Assembly (NCBI GenBank): GCA_033391075.1
Contig: JAWPMV010000004.1
Coordinates: forward strand, 246,642-310,641
Source of the DNA: Bacteroidia bacterium
Lineage (GTDB): Bacteria > Bacteroidota > Bacteroidia > J057
Reading direction: 5' to 3'
DNA length: 64,000 nt
The translations under genes and the position numbers were made by a program. The notes under the pieces are model-generated. The model did not search any database. It had not been told where the DNA came from and saw only the letters and a program-made list of their open reading frames with translations. Shown here in pieces: positions 33,856 to 44,000 of this stretch. The stretch's first letter is position 1; each line of letters opens with the position of its first letter.

Positions 33856-36683
33856 TTACACAACTGATTCAGGCAAGTGCGATCATTACGATTGCTCTGC
33901 TTTTCTATCGATTCCTGCTCGAAAAAGAAACTCATTATAAACTCAATAGATGGGTTCTCATCTCCTGTATGCTTGCGGCGATTTTCCTCCCGCAGATACA
34001 GTTTGAAATGAGTGTCCCTCAGGAAATTTCTCTTCCCTTTCCCCTGACAGAAAGTAATAGCCTGGAAGTAGAATCTCAATTTGTACTACCAGCTGAAGAG
34101 GCTGAAGGATGGACAAATCTTGAGCCAGCTCCCCTCAGAGAGGAAGCGATCCTCCCAATAGAAGCAGAAAACGCTGTTTGGACCTTGCTTTCTTCTTATA
34201 GCTGGGATGAATACCTATTCTTTATATATGTATTAGGGGCGGCCTTTATGTTTGCTCGCTTTCTGGTACAAATGTTTTCCCTTATTCACCATATTCAAAT
34301 TCTCCCCAAGAATAAAGATGGGAAATACATCATCGTCCAATTAAATCGAGGAAAAGCTTCTTACTCTTTCTTCAATTTCATATTTATCAATCCACAACCC
34401 CTCGATCACTCGACGTATCAGCAGATTCTATCACATGAACGAATTCATGTTGACCAGCGGCACAGTGTTGACATCCTCCTCTCGGAGTTTCTGGTCATTT
34501 TCCAGTGGTTCAATCCTTTTGCCTGGATCTACAAGAAAAAGATCAAGCAAAATCTGGAATACCTGACCGATGATGAAATGGTCAGAAAAGGCACGGATAA
34601 AACGGCTTATCAGTTTAGCCTGCTTCGTGTCTCCGCTCCCGGCGCTTCCAGCCAACTGGTCCTCAATTACAGCCAATCTTTATTAAAAAAACGAATCTTG
34701 ATGATGAACACGAAAAAATCCTCCCTCCTATCCGTTTGGAAATACGCTTTCCTGCTTCCTTTGCTTGCACTTAGCAGCATTGTACTGGTAGCAGAAAGGG
34801 CTCCTGAATTTGCAGATCTTTCTCCTTTACTATTTGAAGAACAGGAAACAGAATATGTAGAAACGAATGAAGCAGAAATTCTGCTTGAAGAGGAAACTCC
34901 CAAATCGAATATAGTATCAGAGACAAAGGATTTGATTCCTGCGAACTTTCCTTCCCTGACCGTTTCGACTGAAGCGATAGAAGGAAATTGGGAAGCGAAA
35001 CTCAAAGAAGATGAATTATGCCTCCGCATTATCCGTGAGATTTCAGAAAATGATTGGAACTGGATGCATTTCGATTGCTATGAGCATAGTGATTTCAGCC
35101 CTCGTGTAACTACTTCTACCACTTCTTTCAGCATGAGCAGAAAGGCGGGTAAACTCAATTTTACAGGATCATTTTCCGGAGAAAAAGGGGAAGGAAGCTT
35201 CCAGTTTGAAGGAAGTGATTCCTATCGCAGAGATCTTGCAAGCAAAGGGGTCCGTAAAGCATCGGATGACCTCATGTTTAGGCTATTTTTCGTGAGAAAT
35301 GAAGAGAAGTTTGTCGCGAATCTGGTAGAATTGCAGAAACTGGGTCTTGATGAAAAGTCTTTGGAGACATTGATGGTAGATGGAGTAAAAGCTGATTTGG
35401 TTAAAGGATACCAGGATGCAGGTTTGGCAGTAGGGGATCATATTGCCTTTATCCGCTCAAGGGTAAAAGCTGACTTGATTAAATCCTACAATGATGCAGG
35501 ACTTGATCTGGAAAAACACAAGTCATTCATCAATAGCCGTGTGAAACCCAAATTGCTCGCTTCATACAATGATGCCGGTTTGGATTTGGAAGAGCATAAA
35601 AACTTTATCAATGGTCGGGTTCCTGCTCAGCTGCTAAAGGATTACAAAGCAGCCGGATATGATTTAGAAGAAAGTAAAAACTTCATCAGTAGTCGGGTGA
35701 AACCGGATTTATTGAAAGCCTATGAGGCAGAAGGTCTTGATTTGACCGCACACAGACCCTATATCATCAGCCGGGTAAAGCCAGGTCTTTTGGCAGCCTA
35801 TAAAGATGCGGGTTATGATCTGGAAGAACAGAAAAGATTTATTCAGTCTCGGGTAAAACCTGATTTACTCAAAGCCTATGAAAATGCTGGAATGGATTTA
35901 GAAGAAAATAAATCCTATATCATGAGTCGATTAAAGCCAGACCTTCTTCAGGCATACAAAGATGCCGGTTTTGACTTAGAAGAGAGTAAAAGCTTCATTC
36001 AGGCACGGGTAAAACCAGCTTCTTTGGTTGAATACCGTGATGCAGGCCTGGATTTGGAAGAACACGAACGCTTTATCCAAAGTCGAGTACCGGTAGCATT
36101 GATTAAAGAATATAATGATGCGGGTTATGATCTGGATACCTATAAAAGTTATATCCAAAGCCGCATTCACGCCAAATCCCTCAAAGCCTACGATGATGCA
36201 GGTTTTGATCTGGAAACCCACAAAAGCTTTATTCAGAATCGGGTGAAACCTGAACTATTGCAATCCTACAAGGATGCTGGTTTGGATGTCGATAAATATA
36301 AGAGTTACATCAATAGCCGAGTGCCCTCCTCTTACCTCACCGAATACAGAAAGGCTGGTTATGATTTGGAGGAGTATAAAAAGTACATCCACAATCGGGT
36401 AAAGGCTTCCTTCCTGAAAGAGTATGAAAAAGCAGGTCTTGATCATGATAAATACAGCAAGTTTATCTCAAGTCGGGTAAGCGCAGATTTCCTCAAGCAA
36501 TACATGGACGCCGGATATGATCCCATGAAACATACTGATTTCATTCAGCATCGTATAAGAGCCTCGCGCTTAAAAAGTTATGAGGATGCAGGCCTGGATA
36601 TTGAAAAGCACAAGGATTTTATCATGGATAGGGTTTCTCCGCAAACCGTCCTTAAATACCGTGAATCACAAAAGAAGAATTAG
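33852..36683 (+). CDS. BlaR1-like M56 membrane protease with a 26-residue repeat sensor domain
   Basis: A 943-residue membrane protein. Helices at about 5-22, 33-50 and 115-137 precede the cytoplasmic zinc protease of family M56, with HERIH at 195-199 and the later YLTDDEMVRKG block. A further helix at about 295-312 leads outside. Residues about 313-370 are acidic, 380-470 form a beta-rich stretch, and from 511 to the end run sixteen full repeats of 26 residues plus a partial one. Classical BlaR1 has a penicillin-binding domain there; none is present, so the signal is not a beta-lactam bound in the usual way. It is coupled to BlaI. Confidence 0.9.
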   Translation: MITQLIQASAIITIALLFYRFLLEKETHYKLNRWVLISCMLAAIFLPQIQFEMSVPQEISLPFPLTESNSLEVESQFVLPAEEAEGWTNLEPAPLREEAILPIEAENAVWTLLSSYSWDEYLFFIYVLGAAFMFARFLVQMFSLIHHIQILPKNKDGKYIIVQLNRGKASYSFFNFIFINPQPLDHSTYQQILSHERIHVDQRHSVDILLSEFLVIFQWFNPFAWIYKKKIKQNLEYLTDDEMVRKGTDKTAYQFSLLRVSAPGASSQLVLNYSQSLLKKRILMMNTKKSSLLSVWKYAFLLPLLALSSIVLVAERAPEFADLSPLLFEEQETEYVETNEAEILLEEETPKSNIVSETKDLIPANFPSLTVSTEAIEGNWEAKLKEDELCLRIIREISENDWNWMHFDCYEHSDFSPRVTTSTTSFSMSRKAGKLNFTGSFSGEKGEGSFQFEGSDSYRRDLASKGVRKASDDLMFRLFFVRNEEKFVANLVELQKLGLDEKSLETLMVDGVKADLVKGYQDAGLAVGDHIAFIRSRVKADLIKSYNDAGLDLEKHKSFINSRVKPKLLASYNDAGLDLEEHKNFINGRVPAQLLKDYKAAGYDLEESKNFISSRVKPDLLKAYEAEGLDLTAHRPYIISRVKPGLLAAYKDAGYDLEEQKRFIQSRVKPDLLKAYENAGMDLEENKSYIMSRLKPDLLQAYKDAGFDLEESKSFIQARVKPASLVEYRDAGLDLEEHERFIQSRVPVALIKEYNDAGYDLDTYKSYIQSRIHAKSLKAYDDAGFDLETHKSFIQNRVKPELLQSYKDAGLDVDKYKSYINSRVPSSYLTEYRKAGYDLEEYKKYIHNRVKASFLKEYEKAGLDHDKYSKFISSRVSADFLKQYMDAGYDPMKHTDFIQHRIRASRLKSYEDAGLDIEKHKDFIMDRVSPQTVLKYRESQKKN
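35382..36683 (+). repeat. Tandem array coding for sixteen 26-residue repeats
   Basis: A 78-bp unit repeated sixteen times with a 17-residue remnant at the end. Consensus protein features per unit: RVKPDLLKAY at the beginning, then DAGLDLEEHK and a closing S-F-I-x-S. The key fixed positions are Arg1, Tyr10, Ala-Gly at 13-14, Asp16 and Ile24. Each unit probably forms two helices, so the array would be an alpha-solenoid. DNA copies have drifted, so the array is old and selected at protein level. Confidence 0.95.
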
Positions 36684-36788
36684 ACGGACTAACGTAATGG
36701 CACAACCCAGACACAATGAATAGGGATAGAATTGAAGTTGTGTCAGCTGTTCATAGAATTCTCTAAGGCAGCAGATGCACATAGATGC

Positions 36789-36840
36789 GAAAGTTACGGT
36801 TCAGCTACCTTTTAGGTGCTAATCGTAACTTTCTTCTTTA
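36789..36840 (+). terminator. Hairpin terminator behind the M56 gene
   Basis: GAAAGTTACG (36789-36798) pairs with CGTAACTTTC (36824-36833), with an inner stem AGCTACC/GGTGCT. TTCTTTA follows on the plus strand. It lies between the convergent M56 and winged-helix genes and may serve both. Confidence 0.65.
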
Positions 36841-36862
36841 GGCTTATTGGATCAATTGACGC

Positions 36863-37459
36863 TTAGAGAGCTACAGCGATCCAAAAACTCATATAAGAAA
36901 GGATAGAGAGGATAAATATGACGACTACAGATAGAAATAAAAAGGCAAGGAAAAATCGGGGCCGAGTAAGGCGTTCAATGAATCCGGTAAAAGCACCTAG
37001 CTTTTCTTCTTTTCTGATTTCCTCTCCCTCTGTTCCCTGCAATTTTGCCAGGGTTTTTTTGTCAAGGATTTTGACTGCCGGGACCAGGCGATAGCCTTTT
37101 TTAGGAATGGTCTGAATTACCTGCTGCTGTCTGGCATCATCCAGCAGGAATTTTCGAAGTTTGGAAATGGCCTGCATCAAACCCTCCTCTGCCCCACCAT
37201 AGTTGTTCCAGACTTTTTTTATCAATTCAGAACGGGGAACCAAATTTCCGGCATCTTCCGCCAGACATATCAATACCTGCATCAAACGAGGCTCAACCTT
37301 AAAACTGTGCTTCACCTCAAAGCCTTCCAGGATTGCGATTTCATGCGTGGGAGGATAGACCAGAAAATCATAGCCTAACAAAAAAGCCTGCTCTTTCAAG
37401 CCTTTTTTTATTTGTGCGCTTGTATGTATTCCATCCTGAAGATTCTGTGTGATTTCCAT
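36863..37459 (-). CDS. OmpR-type winged-helix regulator anchored by a C-terminal membrane helix
   Basis: A 198-residue protein. Residues about 30-130 form a Trans_reg_C winged helix (FKVEPRLMQVLICLAEDAGNLV, VWNNYGGAEEGLMQAISKLRKFL, then TIPKKGYRLVP). One hydrophobic helix at about 168-192 ends the protein, so it is a CadC/ToxR-like membrane-bound factor with almost no periplasmic part and no receiver. Sensing would need a partner. It is divergent from the serine hydrolase gene at 37596, a likely target (inference). Confidence 0.85.
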   Translation of the reverse strand: MEITQNLQDGIHTSAQIKKGLKEQAFLLGYDFLVYPPTHEIAILEGFEVKHSFKVEPRLMQVLICLAEDAGNLVPRSELIKKVWNNYGGAEEGLMQAISKLRKFLLDDARQQQVIQTIPKKGYRLVPAVKILDKKTLAKLQGTEGEEIRKEEKLGAFTGFIERLTRPRFFLAFLFLSVVVIFILSILSYMSFWIAVAL

Positions 37460-37595
37460 ATCAGTAGCTTTCCTTCATATACGCAGACATTGACCTACGA
37501 AAACCTTTTTTAGGAAAAATAAAGGTCAATTGTACCATTGCTTCGACAAAGCAGCCCTAATTTCAATCCATTGAAGCCAACCTAATTTTACTATC

Positions 37596-39068
37596 ATGTT
37601 CAAAAACATCCTATTTGTTGCTGTAATATTGACCCTCACTCATTCCTTCCTTTTGGGACAAAATCTTGTTGAGTCTCAGGACTTTGATCCGATCAAAGAA
37701 CAAATTCAATCCTGGATAGAAGGCGGGGATATTCCCTCTATGTCCATCGCTGTTGCCCAGGATGGTAAACTGATATGGAAGGAGGCTTTTGGTTGGGCGA
37801 ATAAAGAAAAGAATGTCAAAGCCCAGCCGCAACACATCTATGCCCTCGGTTCTTTGGCGAAATCTATGGCTGCTACGGGTACTATGACTTTGGTGGAGCA
37901 AGGCAAATTATCTCTGGAAGATGAAATTAATCCCCTGATTGCTCCTGCAAAATTGAAAAATTATCATGGCCCTGCATCTGATATAAAACTCAAGCATGTG
38001 CTGAATATGAGTGCCGGTATCCCACATGGCTGGACTACCTATCCAGATCAGATTTTCACTGCCTTTTCGGAAGAAGAGAAAGATAGATTCATAGATAAAA
38101 TCGGGCATGTAACCTTTCCTCCGGGCAAGATTCAGCAATACTCCAATTATTCTTATGGCATCCTGGACTTAGTTATGGAACGTCAGAGTGGAAAATCACT
38201 GGAAGCCTACATGCAATCAGAAGTATTCCAGCCTTTGGGGATGAAAAACAGCCATACTTCTTACCAAAATGATAAGGCCGATCAGTTTGTAAGCTTGTAC
38301 AATCGGGAAGGAGCGATAGATCCTTATCACTTTCTCCCCTATGGAGGCGGGGGCTATTATTCTACAGCAGAAGATCTTATAGAATACGGACTTTTTTACC
38401 TAAAAAACCGGAAAGAAGGACGTAAAAGAATCCTCAGCGATAGAAGTATTGATCTCATGCATACCTATGAGGGAGCTCCGGGCATGTTCAAAATTGGTTT
38501 CTTCAATACGGGAAGTCTGATCATCAGCAATGGGAATATCACCGGAGCAAATGCCATGTTGATGATGGTTCCTGAAAAAAATATCGTGATCGTTTGCCTC
38601 ACAAATACCCACATCAATGGCTACGCAGATCAGGCTGCCGGAATGATCCTGGGACATATCTTGCCTGATTTTGATTCCGGTATGGATAGAGAAAAGTATG
38701 CAGCAGTATTCGAAACGCCTTATCAGGATGCTCCAGAACTATTGGGAGAGTGGAAAGGGGAGATAGCAAGTATAGAGGGAAGTATACCCTTACGTTTGTC
38801 ATGCAATAAAGGAGATGGGATAAAGCTGAAAGTCGGAGAAGAAGATTGGAAGGAATTGAATTATCCAACATTCAACCAATACCAAAAACTAGAAGGGAGT
38901 TTTCGCGCTTACATTCCCCTGCCTGAAAAAGAAAATGAGGAAGAAAGCAGATGTGTGTTTAGCCTGCATTACGATCAGGGGAAATTATATGGGCATATCC
39001 AATCTATGTTTAGTTCGGAGGAAGCCTCTTTTTCCTATGGCGTATTTGTGAGTCTTGAGAAGGAATAG
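37596..39068 (+). CDS. Secreted serine hydrolase of the class C beta-lactamase/DD-peptidase family
   Basis: A 490-residue protein with signal peptide (ending LLGQ). The beta-lactamase-type fold shows the catalytic S86-L-A-K89, the YSNYSYG motif (Tyr-x-Asn) and a later GGGGYYSTAEDLIEYG block. The region after about 370 forms a beta-barrel-like C-terminal domain. Family members act on D-amino peptides or esters; resistance to antibiotics cannot be assumed. It is divergent from a membrane winged-helix regulator and has its own terminator. Confidence 0.9.
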   Translation: MFKNILFVAVILTLTHSFLLGQNLVESQDFDPIKEQIQSWIEGGDIPSMSIAVAQDGKLIWKEAFGWANKEKNVKAQPQHIYALGSLAKSMAATGTMTLVEQGKLSLEDEINPLIAPAKLKNYHGPASDIKLKHVLNMSAGIPHGWTTYPDQIFTAFSEEEKDRFIDKIGHVTFPPGKIQQYSNYSYGILDLVMERQSGKSLEAYMQSEVFQPLGMKNSHTSYQNDKADQFVSLYNREGAIDPYHFLPYGGGGYYSTAEDLIEYGLFYLKNRKEGRKRILSDRSIDLMHTYEGAPGMFKIGFFNTGSLIISNGNITGANAMLMMVPEKNIVIVCLTNTHINGYADQAAGMILGHILPDFDSGMDREKYAAVFETPYQDAPELLGEWKGEIASIEGSIPLRLSCNKGDGIKLKVGEEDWKELNYPTFNQYQKLEGSFRAYIPLPEKENEEESRCVFSLHYDQGKLYGHIQSMFSSEEASFSYGVFVSLEKE

Positions 39069-39085
39069 CTAAATAAATTTTTGAA

Positions 39086-39122
39086 AAGGGAGAGGAATCA
39101 AGTCATTCTTCTCCTTTTTTTT
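39086..39122 (+). terminator. Rho-independent terminator of the serine hydrolase gene
   Basis: GGAGAGGAAT (39090-39099), loop of six, ATTCTTCTCC (39106-39115), one G-T pair, followed by a run of seven T and more T beyond TTG. Confidence 0.88.
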
Positions 39123-39184
39123 GTTTTTTATCCTGTAGTAATGATGTTGGGGAAAGGGAATTCATAAAGCTGGAACGTCAAAAT

Positions 39185-39211
39185 GTATACAAATTTCGCG
39201 AATTTGTATAC
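39185..39211. promoter_or_regulatory. 27-bp inverted repeat upstream of the metallo-hydrolase gene
   Basis: Perfect 11-bp arms GTATACAAATT and AATTTGTATAC around TCGCG, 117 bp ahead of the gene at 39329. The AT-rich arms and spacing fit an operator of a dimeric regulator. The 11-5-11 layout is reminiscent of Xer sites, but the arm sequences do not resemble known dif arms. Confidence 0.5.
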
Positions 39212-39328
39212 GGATTCGAGCAAGCAATGGCATTACTTTGTAGTATTCCAGAGGTATAAGAAATTGAGAGGAAGGACAATAGATAATTTATCTGGGATCA
39301 TTCGAACAAATCCATAAGCTTTAATCCC

Positions 39329-40462
39329 ATGAGAAAAATTCTGAAATGGACCTTGATTACTTTCGTTTCAATCCTATCCATTGCCTTGATAACAGGCATT
39401 CTGTTTATCAATATAAGTCCTCAATTTGGGGGAAAAGCGACTGAGGAAGAATTACAGGCGTATAGCTTGACGGGGCATTTTGATGAAGGTGTTTTCCTGA
39501 ATAAAGAGGAAATAAAGATGGAAGTAGATTGCCACAGCATTCAGAAGATGCTGCAAGAAATGTTGGAGCCTGATCCCAATGTATCTCCCAAAGAAGATAT
39601 CAAAGTCAAAAAGATTGAAGCAGCAAGCATTGTTCAAAAACCGGATTCGATCAGCAGATTGACCTGGTTTGGACATTCTACTTTCTTGGTGGAAATGGAT
39701 GGAAAGAACATCCTCTTTGATCCGGTCTTCGGGCAATATGCGGCTCCCCATCCCCTACTGGGCAGAAAGCGCTATAATAGCGAAATGCCGATCAGCATAG
39801 CGGATTTACCCCAAATTGATGCAGTCATTATTTCTCATGATCATTACGATCACCTGGATTATGAGTCTATCAAAGAGTTGAAAGAGAAAACTGAACATTT
39901 CTTTGTTCCCCTGGGTGTTGATAATCATTTGGAACGTTGGGGAATCGCTGAAGATAAAATCAGCAAAATGGATTGGTGGCAAGAAAAAGAATTCAACGGC
40001 CTGACCATAGCATTTACACCTTCAAGACATATGTCCGGCAGAGGATTGACGGACCAGTCTGCTACCCTTTGGGGATCCTGGGTGCTGCAGGGGAAAAGTA
40101 GCAATATATTTTTCAGTGGAGATGGAGGCTATGGCAAGCATTTCAAAGAAATCGGGGATAAATATGGAGACTTTGATATAGCTCTCATGGAATGCGGGCA
40201 ATACAATAAGCTTTGGGCGCAAGTGCATATGATGCCCGAGCAAACGGTACAGGCAGGCATAGACGTGAAAGCAAAAATGATCGTTCCCATTCATTGGGGA
40301 GCCTTTACCCTGGCTTCCCATAGTTGGACAGATCCTATTGAGCGTGTAACGAAAGCTGCTCAGGAAATGAGTGTGGAGATCGCTACGCCTCAAATCGGAG
40401 AACCCATTATTCTAGGGGAAGAAGATATCCCCAAAACAAACTGGTGGACAGCCAATCAATAA
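39329..40462 (+). CDS. Metallo-beta-lactamase-fold hydrolase, NAPE-PLD-like, membrane-anchored
   Basis: A 377-residue protein with an N-terminal hydrophobic helix (about 7-28). Zinc motif HDHYDH at 170-175, preceded by FGHSTFLVEMDGKNILFDPVFG and followed by SGDGGYG and the His in VPIHWGAF, as in the N-acyl-phosphatidylethanolamine phospholipase D-like/UlaG-like branch. The family acts on phosphodiesters or lactones; the substrate is open. It is 10 bp ahead of an NTF2-like gene and in the same transcript. Confidence 0.88.
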   Translation: MRKILKWTLITFVSILSIALITGILFINISPQFGGKATEEELQAYSLTGHFDEGVFLNKEEIKMEVDCHSIQKMLQEMLEPDPNVSPKEDIKVKKIEAASIVQKPDSISRLTWFGHSTFLVEMDGKNILFDPVFGQYAAPHPLLGRKRYNSEMPISIADLPQIDAVIISHDHYDHLDYESIKELKEKTEHFFVPLGVDNHLERWGIAEDKISKMDWWQEKEFNGLTIAFTPSRHMSGRGLTDQSATLWGSWVLQGKSSNIFFSGDGGYGKHFKEIGDKYGDFDIALMECGQYNKLWAQVHMMPEQTVQAGIDVKAKMIVPIHWGAFTLASHSWTDPIERVTKAAQEMSVEIATPQIGEPIILGEEDIPKTNWWTANQ

Positions 40463-40472
40463 GCTTTCTTAA

Positions 40473-40853
40473 ATGAATAAACCTGAAATAGCGCAAGCGT
40501 ATATAGCGTTTTTGGCAAAAGGAGACTTGCAGCAAATTCTGGGTCTTTTTGCCGAAGATGCTATCGTTATTTCACCTGTCTATGGGAAAAAGGATTGCAA
40601 AGACTTTTACACCCAATTATTTGCCGATACCCAAAATTCTGAGCTCCACATCAAAGGAATTTTTGAAGATGCCAGTACAGGTAATATTGCCTTGCAATTC
40701 GATTATGCCTGGACCTTAAGAGATGGATCAAAGGTCAATTTTGAAGTGGTCGATATCCTCGAGTTCGACGAGAATAAAAAGATCACGCTTCTCACAATCA
40801 TCTATGATACAGTTCGCAGCCGCGAACTGGTCAAAAAGCTGGAGGATACATAA
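40473..40853 (+). CDS. NTF2-like (SnoaL-type) small protein
   Basis: A 126-residue protein with the cone-shaped NTF2-like fold: an N-terminal helix pair (IAQAYIAFLAKGDLQQILGLFAEDAI), then curved strands ending DGSKVNFEVVDILEFDENKKITLLTIIYD. Members bind small ligands or act as isomerases/cyclases; no catalytic set identifies this one. It follows the metallo-hydrolase by 10 bp. A 221-bp gap without features follows. Confidence 0.8.
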   Translation: MNKPEIAQAYIAFLAKGDLQQILGLFAEDAIVISPVYGKKDCKDFYTQLFADTQNSELHIKGIFEDASTGNIALQFDYAWTLRDGSKVNFEVVDILEFDENKKITLLTIIYDTVRSRELVKKLEDT

Positions 40854-41074
40854 TTCTCCTAGCTTCTTTGTCTATAAATTACGCTCCAAATATCCAGGCT
40901 GCTCTTTTAAGAAAATCTTACTGGCTAATCTTGAAAGCTTAGGCCAAAACCTGTGGGAGTTGTTTTTCTTGTACCTGTTTTTTGTTGGGAAAGCTCAGCT
41001 CAAATAAATTTGCCATATTGTAAAGGATATGCTAAGTCCGGAAACCGGCATATTTATTCCAATCGCCTAAAGAC

Positions 41075-44000
41075 ATGAAAAAACTACTACTCTTACTCTT
41101 CGCTTTCTTACTATCTATACCTATTTCAGAGGCTCAGAAGAATTCGACTCAAATCTCAGGCTTTGATGAAGCGCTTTACAATACGATGCAATGGCGCCTC
41201 GTCGGACCCTTTCGAGGAGGCCGTTCAGGGACTGTCCAAGGAGTTGTTGGCAAATCCAATTTATACTATATGGGTACAGCCGGAGGAGGGGTATGGAAGA
41301 CTACAGATGGTGGGAATAGTTGGTCCTGTATTTCGGATGGCTATTTTGGCGGTTCTATAGGAGCCATAGCCGTAGCACAGAGTGATCCCAATGTGATCTA
41401 TGTAGGAGAAGGTGAGCAAACCGTGCGGGGCAATGTTTCTTCTGGTAATGGCTTATGGAGATCAACGGATGCAGGTGATAGCTGGAAGTTTATTGGTTTA
41501 AAAGGAACAGAGCATATAGGCAGAATGGTGGTGCATCCTCAGAATTCGGATGTGCTATATGTAGCAGCTATGGGAAATCTATGGATTCCCAATGAAGAAC
41601 GTGGACTTTATAGAAGCAAGGATGGGGGTGAAAGTTGGGAGAAAATCCTCTATGTAAGTGATAAGGCAGGAGCCGTAGATGTCACCTTCGATCCCAATAA
41701 TCCCCGGATTATGTACGCTTCCACCTGGCAAATCAAACGCAATGGCTACCGCATGGACTCAGGAGGTCCAGATAGCCATTTGTGGAAAAGTAAAGATGGA
41801 GGAGATAGCTGGGAAAAACTTACCGATCGCCCAGGACTTCCTACAGGAGTTATTGGAATTATAGGAGTTACGGTCTCTCCACTCAATTCAAACAGAATTT
41901 GGACCATCATTGAAGCCAAAGATGGAGGAGTTTTTCGTTCGGATGATGGAGGAGAAAGCTGGACGAAAACCAGTGCAAATCGCAACCTTCGCCAACGCGC
42001 CTGGTATTATAGCCGCATCTATGCCGATACCCAGAATGAAGATCGGGTCTATGTGCTAAATGTAGGCTTTTGGCGCTCAAATGATGGAGGAAAGAATTTT
42101 AGTAGTATAAGGACTCCTCATGGTGACCATCATGATCTTTGGATTGATCCATTAAATAATAATCGGATGGTTATAGGAGATGATGGAGGTGCCCAGGTGA
42201 GTTATGATGCGGGCGAAAATTGGACGACTTATCATAATCAACCCACTTCTCAATTTTATCGGGTTACCACGGATAATCATTTTCCTTTCCGCATTTATGG
42301 TGCCCAGCAAGACAACAGTACCATTAGGATTTTGCATCGCTCAGCAGGAGGAACGATTTCAGAACGAGATTGGGAGCCCTCAGCTGGTGGGGAAAGTGCG
42401 CATTTAGCTCCTGATCCTCAGAATCCGGACATTGTATACGGAGGTACCTACAAAGGCTATATGATGCGCCAAGATCATAGCACGGGACAAACCCGATCTG
42501 TGAATGTATATCCAGATAATCCTGCAGGTTCCGGAGCAGAGGTCATGAAGTATCGCTTCAATTGGAATTTCCCTGTGATGTTTAGCCCCAATGATCCCAA
42601 GCGTTTGTATGCGGGTTCTAACTTTTTGCATATGACGACCAATCAAGGGCAATCCTGGCAAGTCATCAGCCCTGATCTCACCCGCAATGACCCTCAAACC
42701 ATTATGTCATCAGGGGGACCCATTACCCAGGATAATACAGGTGCAGAATTTTATGCCAATATTTTTGCCATTGCTGAATCCAAATTAGAGCCCGGAGTTA
42801 TTTGGACTGGAAGTGATGACGGCCTCATCCACATCAGTAGGGACAATGGCAAGAGCTGGCAGAATGTTACGCCAAAAGACTCGCCCAAATTAAATATGAT
42901 GAATTGTATAGATGTGCATCCTTTTGAGAAAGGAAGTGCATATCTGGCGGCCACACATTATAAGTTTGGCGATTATCAGCCCTACATCTACAAAACCACC
43001 AATTATGGTCGGAGCTGGGAAAAAATCGTCACAGGCATAGCACCTACTCATTATACCCGTGCAGTTCGTGCCGATCCTGTTCGAGAGGGCCTCTTATATG
43101 CAGGCACCGAATGGGGCATGTATGTATCCTTTGATGATGGCGAAAATTGGCAGCCCTTTCAGTTAAATCTGCCCATTACTTCTATTCGAGATTTACATGT
43201 ACGGGATGAAAGCCTGATAGCAGCTACCCACGGACGTAGTTTCTGGATGATAGATGATTTGGGACCCTTGCGCCAATTAAGAAAAGAAATAGCGGAGAAA
43301 TCTCAGCATCTCTATACGCCCAAGCCAGCTTATCGTATGGCACAAGGGGGCGGATGGGGAGCTCCTAACCTAAAATTGGAGGGAGAAAATCATCCCAACG
43401 GCGTACTCTTCAATTTCTTTATCAAAGACTATGACAAACAAAGTGTTAGCCTGGAAATCCAGGACATGAATGGAAATAGCATTCAAACTTTTGCCACAAA
43501 TGCTAAGGGGATGAAACAAAGATTGAAGCTGCAAAAGGGCAAGAATCGTTTTATCTGGGATATGCGCTATCCGGGTTTTGAAGAGTTTGAGGGAATGATC
43601 CTCTACTCCTCTCCTAATAGAGGCCCCAAAGCAGCGCCCGGAAAATATACAGCTATCTTGAAGGTAGATGAGGAGGAATCAAGATGCGAGTTCGAGATTA
43701 TTCCGGACCCTCGCCTGGAGACTTCTCTGGAAGATTATCAGCAACAATTGGCTTTCTTGCTGAAAGTTCGGGATAGAGTAAGCGATGCGAATCAGGCAAT
43801 CCGGGACATCCGCAGCATTAGAGAGGACCTCAATTATTATAAGGAAAAACTGGGAGGCAAAGAAGAGTTTAAAGATATTCTTGAGCTTGCCGAAGAACTG
43901 GACAAAGAGATGTCTATCATTGAGAATAAGATCCATATGACCAAAAACCAGAGCTATCAGGATCCCCTCAATTACGGCATCCGCATCAATAACCGTTTGG

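Noticed and set aside
35382-36683. Regular tandem DNA repeats that could suggest a CRISPR or satellite array
   Set aside because: The period is 78 bp in frame within one long gene, the repeats are conserved at protein level and there are no unique spacers.
33496-39068. A beta-lactam resistance operon (BlaI, BlaR, beta-lactamase)
   Set aside because: The M56 protein has no penicillin-binding domain, the hydrolase gene is in a separate unit without BlaI dyads, and the class C fold is widespread in non-resistance enzymes.
39185-39211. dif-type chromosome resolution site
   Set aside because: The arms are 11 bp but the spacer is 5 bp and the arm sequences do not resemble known XerC/XerD half sites.
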